A DNA stretch of 64,000 nucleotides from Isoetes taiwanensis. Its lineage: Eukaryota > Streptophyta > Lycopodiopsida > Isoetales > Isoetaceae. Every line of letters starts with the position of its first letter. The stretch's first letter is position 1. The position numbers were made by a program, and so were the translations under genes. Positions 12,441 to 22,560 of this stretch are shown piece by piece. The notes under the pieces are model-generated. The model was not told where the DNA came from. It made no database searches and saw only the letters and a list, made by a program, of their open reading frames with translations. Location: positions 8,957,858 to 9,021,857 of the forward strand of contig JAJEKV010000052.1 in assembly GCA_021234155.1 (NCBI GenBank), in the 5' to 3' direction.

Positions 12441-12560
12441 CTATTGCGAGAATTCAAAGTGGGCATTGAATGCGGGCAACCAGTGTCCCGCAAGAGGAAC
12501 CCCAAGCGGGAAGGGAACGCCGCATGCGGCGTAACATGCAGCGTTCCCAGCACAGAACCC
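12441..12560. repeat. Dispersed repeat with GC palindrome, copy 2
   Basis: Same repeat as 6310-6432. It shares CAAGCGGGAAGGGAACG, the CGCCGCATGCGGCG palindrome and the TAACATGC link, with the closing arm read here as GCGTTCCC. It lies inside what should be an intron or the 3' flank of the GLR pseudogene. Confidence 0.65.
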
Positions 12561-12647
12561 AACACGCTCCCAAAATAAAAAATAAGATAAACAAGTCAAT
12601 CAGACCCAAGTAATAGAAAAGTTTAAGATGAGAGTAAGCAGACTTAC

Positions 12648-13500
12648 AAATCCCCAGCCACTTTTTGTAAAGGCCTGGCCAGTCATTGTAAACTTGCATT
12701 TGGAAGATAGGAACAGCTGCACATAAGGAAGCTCATCAACAATTGCCCCAACCCCTCCATTCTTTGGACTCTTTTTTAGAGCTGCTGCATAGGCTGCCAG
12801 TGAATCTAAAGGCACAAGTCTATCCTGGGCAACATTCAACTATAAAAGATACTCTTTAACAAATGATCCCGTCTGGTAGCCTATAGGTATGTTACTAGCT
12901 ATCAATCCTGCTATGTTTTGAACCAAGGGTGTCAGTTGCTGAACTGTCAATATTGATGTCAAACTAGCCGTGTAGCTAGAAGTAATAATTAACACAACAA
13001 ACAATCAAATGACTAAGACTGCTCTCCCAAGTGTGCTTTTTATATCCTCCCATGTTAAACACAATATATGACTTCAGCACTGCAAACAATAAGAACGGCA
13101 GAGCTTTTCAATATGGTGCAGCATGATAATGGAGTTAAGGTGAGCGAAAAAAGGGTTGAGAAGCTAAACCTGCATGAACAGGAGATGTAATAGTGATCAG
13201 ATATCTATTTTTCTTGCATATAAAGCCAATTATACTTTCTGCACAAAATTGTGCAGGACAAAATGTTACCATAAAGTAGTCACAATTTGTTTCTTCGGTC
13301 GCTTACAGAATTCACGGTTCTTTTTATGCTCCAGCAACCAAATGACAATTGCAGTGAAAATAAAAAGCATCCAGTTGTAAGCCACATTGCAGCAGTAAAT
13401 GGCCGCATAAAAGCCCATGCATGACCACTGCCAGATGTCCTTAATGGTACAACCACCACCATTCCAGATGTTGTATAAGGTTGTGTAATGTCCACCATCC
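12648..13500 (-). pseudogene. Plant glutamate receptor-like (GLR) channel fragment, broken
   Basis: GLRs are plasma-membrane or endomembrane cation channels gated by amino acids. The minus strand shows family landmarks in order. First comes the end of ligand lobe S1 ([18 protein letters not shown]), then helix M1 ([15 protein letters not shown]) and the link VTTLW ending at an ATG|GTAACA donor. A second exon from 13169 carries the pore start (FSFSTLF), the M3 signature [16 protein letters not shown]2 with [17 protein letters not shown], and [10 protein letters not shown], ending at a GTAAGT donor at 12647. Damage includes one-base losses in T runs (GCFLF and STLF), about 90 bp inserted between STLF and the EDIKSTLG equivalent, and a Trp-to-TGA stop at 13009-13011. 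The N-terminal domain, most of S1, M4 and the tail are missing. It is 5'-truncated immediately after the CutC stop codon. Confidence 0.85.
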
Positions 13501-13528
13501 CAGATGTTGTGTTAAGGTTGTGTATAAG

Positions 13529-14855
13529 CTACACTTCTTTGTAGCTTGTCCCCATTGGAATCCTACCTCCCGACATAAAGTTGACAATATATTTGTTATG
13601 GAAATTCATCCGGTGAGAAAGAGGTTCTGCTGCTGTGCCATGTAATTCCTTCACCCCAAGTGTCTGAACGATATGGGCAGCATTCGATGCTTTAATCCCT
13701 CCTAATCAAAAGATTTATTAAGCATAAGTTGGACTTGCAAGCTCTTCTTTATACACATCAAGTACCTGCTGGAATAATAATCATCTTGCCGCTTGTGCAA
13801 CTTATTACTGTTTCTAAGAATGGTAATGCTTTCGAAACAGATGGCTTTTGCCCAGATGTTAACAGACGGGAAACTCCAAGCTCCATCAAATCCTACAAAG
13901 CACAAAAGGAAATAATTCAAAAACAGAGGAAAAGGTTCCCATTAATTGTGCAATATACAAGCTCTGTTGCAATCGGAAATATTATTAGATAAATTTCTCT
14001 GAAACCACAAGAGCTGTGAATATCTATCTGGACTAAACTTCATTTTATCTACGTGGTACTTTTAAAGTTTAACTGTTTGGCTAGTGAAAATTTTGGAGTA
14101 TACCAATGGCCCCATCTCTTGCATCATCAAATGCTCTGTGGAAGGTGATGCTTAAATTCCATTCTTTGGATGCCTCTATGACTGTTTTCATCTGTATAGT
14201 TGCTATCGTTCAGCCTTCAGGTAAAAAAAAATCTGAAGTTCAAACACTATGTTGATTCAAAAGTAAACACACAGCAATATACTTGAATGAAGAGACAATT
14301 AAAATGGACAAGAAAGCACCAACTGCATGTCCACGTTTCCATCCAAGGTCAGAGCTCCAAACGCAATGCCTTGCACTCCCATTTTACTAACCATCTTCAC
14401 ATCTTCCAATATTACCTACATGAGCTTTTGCCATTTATCCTATTCAAATGCCACTTATTCAAAGCACAAAGCTAACACCTACATCAATTTCTGAAGTAAT
14501 GTAGCAGAAATCTCCACCTCTAGGCCTGATCAAAACGTGGATTGGAATTCGGACGGCATCCTTTACAGTTTTGATCACTGCAAATCACATCCTAAATGCT
14601 AAAGAAAAGGCTGACTCGAGAAAACATGGAGGGTTATGTCGTATTACAGCCATAGCTAGGGGTTAGTCCGCCTTCTGAAAGTCCAGAGCATAGTTCAAGC
14701 CGGCCAGCTCCGCCTACAAAAGGGAGATAGATGAGGAGAAAATTATAGAAAATTTGTAAAATATGGAAGGTTGAAGGTTACCTTTCTTTCTCAGCTTGAA
14801 GAGCAGAGTATACTGAATCCACACAAGCCTCAAACACGAACTCGGACTCTGGCAT
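13529..14855 (-). CDS. CUTC: CutC family protein (copper homeostasis CutC homologue), 7 exons
   Basis: CutC proteins are TIM-barrel proteins of about 240 residues linked to copper tolerance; their biochemical role is unsettled. Proposed exons, in minus order: 14855-14782 ([16 protein letters not shown]), 14713-14648 ([17 protein letters not shown]), 14577-14479 ([14 protein letters not shown]), 14415-14320 ([14 protein letters not shown]), 14191-14104 ([14 protein letters not shown]), 13892-13766 ([11 protein letters not shown]) and 13701-13529 ([13 protein letters not shown], ending in a natural stop). The exons sum to 723 bases, the usual family length. All introns are GT-AG and about 65-210 bp. 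The start is the first ATG, eight codons before FEACVD. Junctions 1/2, 3/4 and 5/6 are one base out of frame. At each, the acceptor reads TGTAGG and dropping the last G restores the frame. No internal stop lies inside an exon. Identity is secure; whether it is intact is not. Confidence 0.85.
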
Positions 14856-15156
14856 CTGGGTTAGGGCTTCATTAGAGACATCGCCATAGTCCAATGTTTG
14901 GTAAACGGAAGTTTCGTAAGGGGACCAGAGCAGGCTACAATAAATAGAAGAAAGTCGAGCAAGCAGAAGAGGAGGGAATCGGGATGGTCGGAGAAGAGGA
15001 AAAGTGATTTTCTAAGGATTTTCTAATTTTCATGGCCGTCCGGTGCGAAATTAACAAATCTAATGGTTGAGACGAAAAACAGCTGACGTGGCAGAACACG
15101 TGGCATAGCTAAGAACGCAGGAAAGTAGGCAGGGGGGGTGGTTAGGCAACCCTGCT
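14856..15156 (-). promoter_or_regulatory. Upstream region of CutC
   Basis: The 300 bp before the CutC start has pyrimidine-rich minus-strand sequence suited to a 5' leader, but no obvious TATA box. No competing gene is seen. This is the place to look for the promoter; no specific site is supported. Confidence 0.3.
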
Positions 15157-15177
15157 AAAAAAAAAAAAAAAAAAAAA
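15157..15177 (+). repeat. Poly(A) tract, 21 bases
   Basis: An uninterrupted run of A. It could be the tail of an old retroposed sequence, but I found no matching target-site repeat or recognisable body upstream. Confidence 0.6.
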
Positions 15178-16169
15178 GACGATAGATATAGAAAGTTAAA
15201 TGTAAACCTTGACCTTTAGTTAAAAGCAAAAAGGTAAAAATGGGTATTGTTAGCTATCTAACATATATAATTCTCCTCTACAAATATGCTTTTGGGATAT
15301 TCGTTTTGATGCTTCCTTCTAAACACTCTAAACAAACAATACACGCATCTTCTCGAGGAAAAATATAGGAAAAGAAAAAAATGAAAAAATCTCCATTGTC
15401 GGGGTTTGGCTTATTTGGATCCACTCTGATAGCTCACCCAAATTTTCTTTTTAGCTAGAAGCGATATATTGTTCTCACAGACGGCGGTAATTCCCGGGCT
15501 TGGTCATAGGCTGGTGTTGCGGTTCCAAAACATAGCCATTCTAATGCGTGTATTTGCATCTCCCCAGCTTTTCGCCAAAAAATTTCTGCTTTTTTTTCAT
15601 GTATTTGCGTGCGCTTATAGATCTACACATCCATGATGGGTAAATCCCGGTGCCGTGGCTTCAGATTCCCGTGGCGCCTATATAGCCAATTTCTATTTAG
15701 TTTAGCAAAAGAAAAACGAGTTCTTTTATTTTGTTTTATGATGCAGATTAAAAGCAGCCTTCCGCCAAAATAAATCTAGTCCGCAAGCTAATGGCTACGA
15801 CTTTTAACTACGTTGTATTTTTTCGCACCAAAAACAATGGATTAAATGTCAAAGATATGATGTTACATATGCATGTAGAAGTTATGGCGTTTGCAAATAA
15901 TAGTGACAATACTAGCAAGTCCTCTTGCTCAACCTTTTACTTTCCACTAATGCTTCCGATATTTCTATGGAATGCAGTTTAGACAATGGCTCTTCTAATT
16001 CTAGCACCAGTTTCCTGACTTTGAATACAACACATTGCTCATACCAGCTCCCCAATCAAGTACTCAATCACACCAATCCCTCCTGACTCTGAGCCCTCAG
16101 GCAATGGAATTTTAAATGCATGGTAACCTTCGGCGTAGAATCGGGACTGCTTTCCAAAATGTTAGGAAC
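15178..16169. other. No gene firmly recognised; may hold decayed 5' part of the S-domain gene
   Basis: A 63-codon plus-strand frame at 15791-15982 is isolated. Around 16.06-16.16 kb are words compatible with a decayed lectin-domain strand (LTLSP, then G and W), but these are too weak to call. Confidence 0.3.
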
Positions 16170-16911
16170 TCAGAAGTTACCTCGCCTACCATCATAACCC
16201 CAACTTAACGACCTACCTGGGGATTGGAAACAGAGAACATAAAACAACAATCAACTGTGATGATCCAGATGCATGTGGACATTATGAGATTTGCTCTCAG
16301 GACCAATGTTCTTGCCCCCTATATTTTGTTCATTTGTCTTCTAACGATTGCGCATTTGACAATGGCTACAAGAATGAGTGTTTAGAGATACATGGTATTA
16401 CTTATTCTAATTTCCAAGGTACATATCCCTTCAAAAATGTCACTAGTCCTTCAACTTACGAGCATAGATGTAGCCAAAACAAGTGTTGTTATGCTGCCTT
16501 CTTCAATGCTACAGTAAATGTGTGTTAATGTTTACAGAAGTTGGTAGTCTCAAAAATACCTCCAATCAGAGTGACTTTATTTTCCTTAGAGCTATCTTTA
16601 ATAACATATCACATCACCATAGAAAGTCTTCACTCTCTGGAAGGGCTTTGGCAGGGATCATTGTGGGAATAATATTGTTTATAGTTTGTGTTATTACCCT
16701 GGCTTGGTATATTTTTATCACATCTCAGAACAAGAAAGACAATAGAGATATTGAGCACAAGGAGCCTGCAAATCGTGTGCAGGACAATGGCTATGATGAA
16801 GGTAAGGATATTATTGCAGAACATGAGCAACAAAATACTAAGGATGTTCCTGCAGCTTCCCATTTTCTCTATGTATCTAACTCTCCCAAAGTAGATCTTA
16901 ATATTAAATAG
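16170..16911 (+). pseudogene. S-domain (G-type lectin) receptor-like ectodomain with transmembrane helix, no kinase
   Basis: An open stretch reads CDDPDACGHYEICSQDQCSC, the EGF-like motif of S-domain receptors. It is followed by LEIHGITYSNFQ and a PAN-like block with CSQNKC and YAAFFN. The frame slips by one base near 16.52 kb and resumes at FTEVGSLKN, as expected for the PAN end. A polar linker is followed by one clear membrane helix, ALAGIIVGIILFIVCVITLA. The cytoplasmic tail is only about 60 residues, with no protein kinase motif, and has its own stop at 16909-16911. Intact relatives carry a B-lectin domain before this part and usually a Ser/Thr kinase after it. With the frameshift and missing lectin it is probably a pseudogene. 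A truncated receptor-like protein is possible if the frameshift is a sequencing error. Confidence 0.65.
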
Positions 16912-17382
16912 CCAAACCACATCAAGGAGCTTGCAGTTGTTTTCACAAAGTCAAGTTTCCATCCTACAACTAGCTCACTGAGCTACACTATTGCCATACC
17001 CGTAGAAAATTAATCCTTGCCATCCCGTCAAGTGAACCCAAGGACACACACGATTGCCTTACAAATAATGTCTAGCATTGTAGCATTGCAAAGCACCTAG
17101 AGGTCCAGTTCTATATGTTATCGTAAAGGTTAAAGCCCCAAGCTTTAGCACCAAGGTTCCAAGCTTCGATTCTAATAGGAAATATTGCTCGCAGTGATAT
17201 CTTTGACTACCAAGGCTTCAAAACTTTAAATAAACTCAGGCGAGCATATATCACATACCACAGGAATAACATTTGGGGGGCTTATCACACACTGTTCTAA
17301 AAGGAATGACATTTGAGAGAGGGGTATAGCATACACCGTTCCAGATTCACACAATTTTCCAAACTGTAAGTGAGTGGGTAAG
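16912..17382. other. No gene; weak tRNA-like segment near 17.12-17.18 kb
   Basis: Around 17125-17175, GTTAAAGCCCCAAGC and, about 35 bases on, GCTTCGATTCTA look like degenerate A and B boxes of a tRNA-derived SINE. The signal is weak. Nothing else seen. Confidence 0.3.
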
Positions 17383-17426
17383 AGAAATGTTCGCGGCGGC
17401 CTTGGCCGCAGCGATAAATTTTTTGT
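17383..17426. repeat. GCGGCGGCC hairpin, inverted orientation
   Basis: Near-palindrome: the arm AAATGTTCGCGGCGGCC, a TT loop and the arm GGCCGCAGCGATAAATTT. It is the reverse-complement counterpart of the hairpin at 45439-45480 and is related to the one at 48003-48042. Confidence 0.7.
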
Positions 17427-17640
17427 AAATGTAAGGATGACTGTGAGAAGCCGGGTGAGAAGCGATATCTCTGCGATCACAGCTTCGAATTAGATGATAG
17501 TTTTGTTGGTAATCCCTTGAAGTCTAGTTTCTAGATTGTTGTTTATTTGTCCATCGATTCCTTATGCTCTGAGATATATGCTTACCTTGCAGTATTTTCC
17601 CTGGTTTCTTGCTTGATCATATCAATAAGTTCATGTCATA

Positions 17641-18164
17641 ATGGTTGGTGGCTCTGTCCTTTATGTCGGCAAAGGGTTGAGAGTATTGAGCATTGTTTTT
17701 TCTTGTGTGAGCGGCTTCGGCAGGCATGGTCTTGGTTGTTGACCCTATTTGGCACGCTCTCGATCTAGCCAAAGAAATTTTGCTTGCTATCTATCCCGAT
17801 GCTTGGCCCGCATCACGGAAACGAAGCTTTTTATCTCGCATGTGGTGGCTTTTATGGTCAACTGAAAGAGAAGGAGGTTGTTTATCTTTAAGGGCGAGAC
17901 CGGCAGATGAGATTGTTCTTCAAGGCTTAAAATAAAATTGTTATGGTTACAATTGTTCTTCTCTTGATCAAGAGAAGAAAGTAATCGATCCGCATACTTA
18001 CCTTCAGATTCATTCTTTTGCATAGGCGTGGGTTGTGCTCGGTTGGATCGCTTTTGTCCAATCGGGGGTTATAATCCTGTCTTTGCATTTTATGTTGCTC
18101 TGGTTTTTAGTTGGCGAATAAAGCTTGTCGTCCTTCCAAAAAAAAAAAAAAATGGTTGGTGGCT
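17641..18164 (+). mobile_element. 5'-truncated LINE with poly(A) tail and target-site duplication
   Basis: The insert spans about 17654-18151. The 13-base target duplication ATGGTTGGTGGCT sits at 17641-17653 and again, perfectly, at 18152-18164. Inside, the coding remnant starts with CPLCRQRVESIEHCFFLCER, the zinc-binding C-x2-C...H-x4-C motif found after plant L1-type reverse transcriptase. It ends in a 3' untranslated part and about 15 A residues at 18138-18152. Target-primed reverse transcription leaves exactly this structure. The perfect duplication suggests a fairly recent insertion, although the reading frame is already broken. Confidence 0.9.
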
Positions 18165-18540
18165 AGAAAGTGCATGTTTTGTCCAGTCTTGCGAATTGGA
18201 AAAAACTTGATTTGGTGATAACATTTTTAGTTGGTTTGTTGGGTGGTAAATTGAACACTCAATGATATTTTTCTTCCTATTAACTTAATGTTTTGGAGGT
18301 TAAAATTTTTATTCGTATTAATTGGCATAAGAATACAGTTTCGATATTTTATAAGGGAGCTGCGGGTGTTGGAATCATTGACGCCGGTCTTATGAGTAAG
18401 ACGCAGAGAAGGATGTCACAAGCCTAACAGGCAAAACAAGCACAAGAGGAAAATTTATAGTCCCTTTCTGCTGGTGGTGGCGCGGATTCCGAGAAAGTAT
18501 TAACTGTGTAGAGTAGAGTTCCAATAGATAAACATGGAAT
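18165..18540. other. Unassigned spacer
   Basis: No gene seen. It may include the 3' region of the older gypsy element that begins just to the right. Confidence 0.35.
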
Positions 18541-19283
18541 ATTAGATGGAGCCGAACATCTGGAGGGAGCTCGAGCCGGAATGCCTCATTGCTGATCTGA
18601 GACGTGATCTAGTAAGGACCAAGGCGACGATAGTCAAGCTTGTTGTAGGGACGTGAGGTAGGGAGGTCCCTATGAAGAAGCCAAACAAGGTTACCAACGT
18701 GAAATATAGGAGCTTTCTGTCGATGCAAATTGGCATAATGCCGATAGCATTCCCTGCTTTCTGAAGATGATGTCAAGATCCATTGAAAAGCCCGGAGTTT
18801 CTCAAGTCGAGACTCTATGACTAGGATTGACAGAGTCACCATTAGTGATCCTAAAGGACCAACAAGGATGCCGGGCCGGAGTTCAAAGAACGGAATCGCC
18901 ATTAAAGCATGTAATGAAGTTATTATAGGCAAACTCGCCAATGGAAGATAATCAATCCAATCATCCTCGGCCGATAACTAATAAAGCATCTTAAATATTG
19001 CCCGCAGTCTAATTAGTGTGCTCCCGCCCATTACTTTTGGATGATGACCGATGTCAATGAGCAAATGATATGCAATAATTCCAAAGCCGCCTTAAAAACT
19101 CCGACGAAATCACCGGTCCACGATCGCTGGCTTATAGTATCGCAAGCCATGAAGTCCGACTACTTCCACCTAAGAAGAAGATCCGCTGTTCCTCTCCGGT
19201 GATGGTGATGTTGCAGGGAATAAAATGAGCCATCTTAGAAAATGATCAACAACCACCATGATGGCATCATAACCCCGAGAGAG
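18541..19283 (-). mobile_element. Ty3/gypsy element E, 3' half of integrase (left of nested insertion)
   Basis: Minus-strand reading: YDAIMVVVDHF, the strand after the first catalytic Asp of the integrase core, near 19.27 kb. The integrase C-terminal GPY/F-type module follows near 18.7-18.6 kb (FHVGNLVWLLHRD, KLDYRRLGPY). Stops and frame changes are frequent, so it is dead. The upstream half lies beyond the 11.7 kb insertion, at 30991-31135. Confidence 0.8.
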
Positions 19284-19284
19284 G

Positions 19285-20974
19285 TGGACGCTCCAGCACA
19301 GTATACGCCGTGGCGACGATATTGTAATCGCCACGTCACGCTGTACACACGCCACCCCGACCGACGCGTACGCCAACGTAGCGGCCAAGGGGTAGCCCCT
19401 AGGGGCAACTTGCTAAGAATGTGTATTATATTAATGTGCACATTTTCCAATGTACACATTAATGTGGGCACACATTTCCATGTGTGGCCACTTGATGCCA
19501 AGTGGGCCATACCCATAGGTGTACTACGTGCACATTTTCCAATGTACATTTCATTAATGTGCACACATTTCCATGTGAGCACATTTGGGTGCACACATTT
19601 CCATGTGGGCACATTTGGCCACCTAGCCCTTAAAGGCAGTGGGCCTTTTCCCAATTATCCCACATGCCTAAAGGGGATAATTGGAAACCCTAGCCACCCC
19701 TTGTCTATTTAAGTAGAGAACCCTAACTTGCCCATTTTCGTTTCTAGGTTTTTAGAACTCGCTTTGGTCGCCCAAGAGCTAAAACCGGCCCCACTGGCCC
19801 CGAGAGAACTGCATCATTAGTTTTCCTTGATTCGAGCATTTCAACAGATGGTCGAGTTCAGGTCGAGGAGGAACTCAAGGATCAGTATTTAGGCAATTTA
19901 GCAGTTCAAACCCCATTTCAGCCACATCTAATCAAAAGAGGTTTAGCCTCTTAAATTGCCCATAGCAGCCCTCTAGAACTCTAGATAAAGCGATTCTAAC
20001 TAAAGAACCTAACTCTATGATATAGATTAGATCTTGTTCTTTAGTTCTTCCTCGTGGATGTATATGGATGATGTATCTCGCGGAACTCCTTGTATTGGGA
20101 AGGGGGTAGAGACCTAAAAAGCTTGGTAGTAGATGCCCTAGATTAGCCTCTCTAGCACACTATAGATGCGGCCTGCCGTAATAAGAGCCACACCCGGGTT
20201 GTGGGTGAAGGGGCCGGGATCGGCTTATAAGGAGGTTCGTGTTCTCACTCTTTGAACCATCCCTATGGTGTGTTAGTGCTACCGGGATCATTGTGACTAG
20301 GTCCAATGGCTTGCTAATCGCGGTGGGCAAGGCATGGGCTCGACACCGTGGAGGTGGTGAATATGACCTTCCATTGAGTTCAAGTTGAATACCGGCAAAG
20401 GCCCTCTAGTCACCTTGAGTCATGGTAGATCTCGGAGGGAGGATCCCTACCCCCCATCTAACCGGGAGATGCAACCCCAGAATAGCCCCTTTTGGCTATG
20501 CATCCCGGCTGGCTACGCCGTCCCAACACTTTTCAACCTACTCAGAAAGTGTGCAATGTGAGGGGCGGATGGAGTGGACAACCCAATGCCATGTTTTATG
20601 CCAGCCAAATCCATTGCCATGAATTCTCGGCTCGCATGAACTGAGACCCAAGCTTGTCGGGCCATCCCCCGTCCGAAGCCTTGGGTAGGATTCCTATGCA
20701 TTGTGTCCGATCATTTGTCTTTGCAGATAGATGTGACCATCTTTAAGGGTGGGTATATGTGTTGATGTTATATACCGACATGTATGTTTACGCCCAGCCT
20801 AGGTAGGCCCCAGGGAGACGGGTACAATGACCTTTCCACTCTTCCCTAATCGGAACCCGGCCACAAACAGCAAAGTGTTATGTGAAGGGCCCCTCATTGG
20901 CATGGAGCCGGTATGGGGAAGAACTCCCTGCTTGTATACGGTGAGTGCACCAGATGCAAGTAGGGGACGCCACA
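19285..20974 (+). repeat. 5' LTR of element A
   Basis: Collinear with 29329-30990 throughout. Shared landmarks are the block GACGATATTGTAATCGCCAC, the array of GTGCACATTTTCCA words, the TATA-like CTATTTAAG near 19.71 kb, GGGAAGGGGGTAGAGACC, GGCAAGGCATGGGCTCGACA and the end GCAAGTAGGGGACGCCACA. The copies differ by many small indels as well as substitutions. Confidence 0.9.
19704..19716 (+). promoter_or_regulatory. TATA-like box of the element A LTR
   Basis: CTATTTAAG follows the short-repeat array and precedes GAGAACCCTAAC. The same arrangement is kept in the 3' LTR near 29.75 kb. It would be the natural start point of the LTR transcript. Confidence 0.5.
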
Positions 20975-20975
20975 A

Positions 20976-20992
20976 AGGGTATCGAGCAATGT
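20976..20992 (+). other. Primer binding site-like sequence, tRNA-Met type
   Basis: Directly after the LTR end, GGGTATCGAGCAATG resembles the complement of the plant initiator tRNA-Met 3' end (TGGTATCAGAGC), with one base missing. Many plant Ty3/gypsy elements use this primer. Confidence 0.6.
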
Positions 20993-21099
20993 TCTTGGAG
21001 ACCAAGAGAGCAAAAGCACCGACCATGCTCCCAAAGAGTACTAACTTGATAGGATCCTCAAACCCTCGGTGAAATGGGAAATTTTTTCATTTTGTAGTA

Positions 21100-22560
21100 T
21101 ATGCTAAGCTAGCAACAGCTAAAGTGAATTAGTAGTGCAAAAGTGAATTAATAGCGCTTAAAGAAGCAATTAAAGCGAATTAGTAGCGCTTAAAGAAAAA
21201 AAATTAGTGAGCCAAATAGATGGTCTCACACGCCGCCACAGAAACGATTTCTAAATGTAGAAACCCTCACTGGGCGATTTCTAAAATGTAGAAACCTCCG
21301 GAACGTGAAAAATTAGTGAGCCAAATAGATGGTTCAAAAAAAAAAAAAAATGTAGAAAATTATCCGAGCCAAATAGATGGTCTCACATCGCCGCGCTGCC
21401 ATTTCAAAAATGTAGAAACCCGTCTGTTGGGTAGATGAATTCACCGCCGCCGTTTGCCGTTTCTAAAATGTAAAAACTCGTCTGGACGCTAACGCGGCGA
21501 GACATTGATCCAAAACGAAATAGAAATCGTTCGACTTAACGTGAGACATTGATCCGAAAAACGCTTTTAAAAGTCAAAAATTTAGAAAAGTAACTTAGTA
21601 ATTCTCGAATTTCAGCTTAGGAATTAGCTAGATTAGCTTTCTAATCTATTTAAACCTCATCTTAAAAGAATTCCCACAAGAGCGGAAATTGAACCTCCCA
21701 CCCATGTGGTTGAACCCCCGTACAACCACCGAGGGCGGCATCGCTTTGTGTTTGAATTATAATCCTTAATTAGATTTAAGTTTTAATAATGTTAGATAAT
21801 ATTAATGGCCAAGCCTTTAGACTTAGAACCAAGACCCTTAAGCCAGATAGAGTCATCATCCCGATAGACACCAAGCCTCCGACGACATGACGACAAGACC
21901 AAATGTAACCACCTCTGACTCCCCCGACAAGGCTAAAATGTACCAGAGGCCAAGGAGGTCAAGGAAACAAGAAGAGGAGAGGGCGTAACCAGAGCGGGAG
22001 GCCAGGGGTCAAGAAGGAAGAGAGCGTAAGCCGGTCCAACATTTTGAAGACTCAACAAAATTGCACAAAGACACACCAAGGGAGTAACTCTAATGAAGAA
22101 AGATATGCACTTACCAATCATATCAAAGGAGAACCTTATTAATTTCAGAAATGATAAAATTTGTTTAATACAACGTGTTTTAGAGTAAATTATAACCAGA
22201 TAAAAGTTACTTAATTAAGTTAAGTTATAGAATTCTAGCTTTTGTTTTAGTCAAATTGGAGCTTTTGAGCAAAATTGAGACGATGTCTCACACGCCGCCA
22301 GACGTATTTCTAGATTTTAGGAATCGGGCCGGGCGGTGAGACCATGCCCAAAATGCCCAAACAGCCCAAATCGACCAAGTAAGGGGTCAATTCCGCCAAC
22401 TCGATGAGTTTAGTGGAATTACAGCCTTTAGATCACTTAAATTGAGTAAGCCTAGCCTAATTAGGGACCCATGTCTCACACGTCGCTACCAGACAGATTT
22501 CTACATTCTCAAATCGGGCCATGCTAACGCAGAGAGACCTCCAAATTTTGAACCTCCATA
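21100..22560 (+). repeat. Dispersed leader repeats in element A
   Basis: A motif (GAGCCAAATAGATGGTCTCACACGCCGCC, cited here only in part) followed by ATTTCTAAAATGTAGAAAC recurs near 21.21, 21.32 and 21.37 kb. Shorter relatives containing GTCTCACACGCCGCC lie near 22.29 and 22.47 kb. Before it is a short tandem of GTGAATTAGTAGCGCTTAAAG units (21.12-21.20 kb). Confidence 0.65.

Noticed and set aside
19235-19712. Overlapping 139- and 156-codon frames on both strands
   Set aside because: They lie in the LTR short-repeat array and are absent as frames from the other LTR copy.
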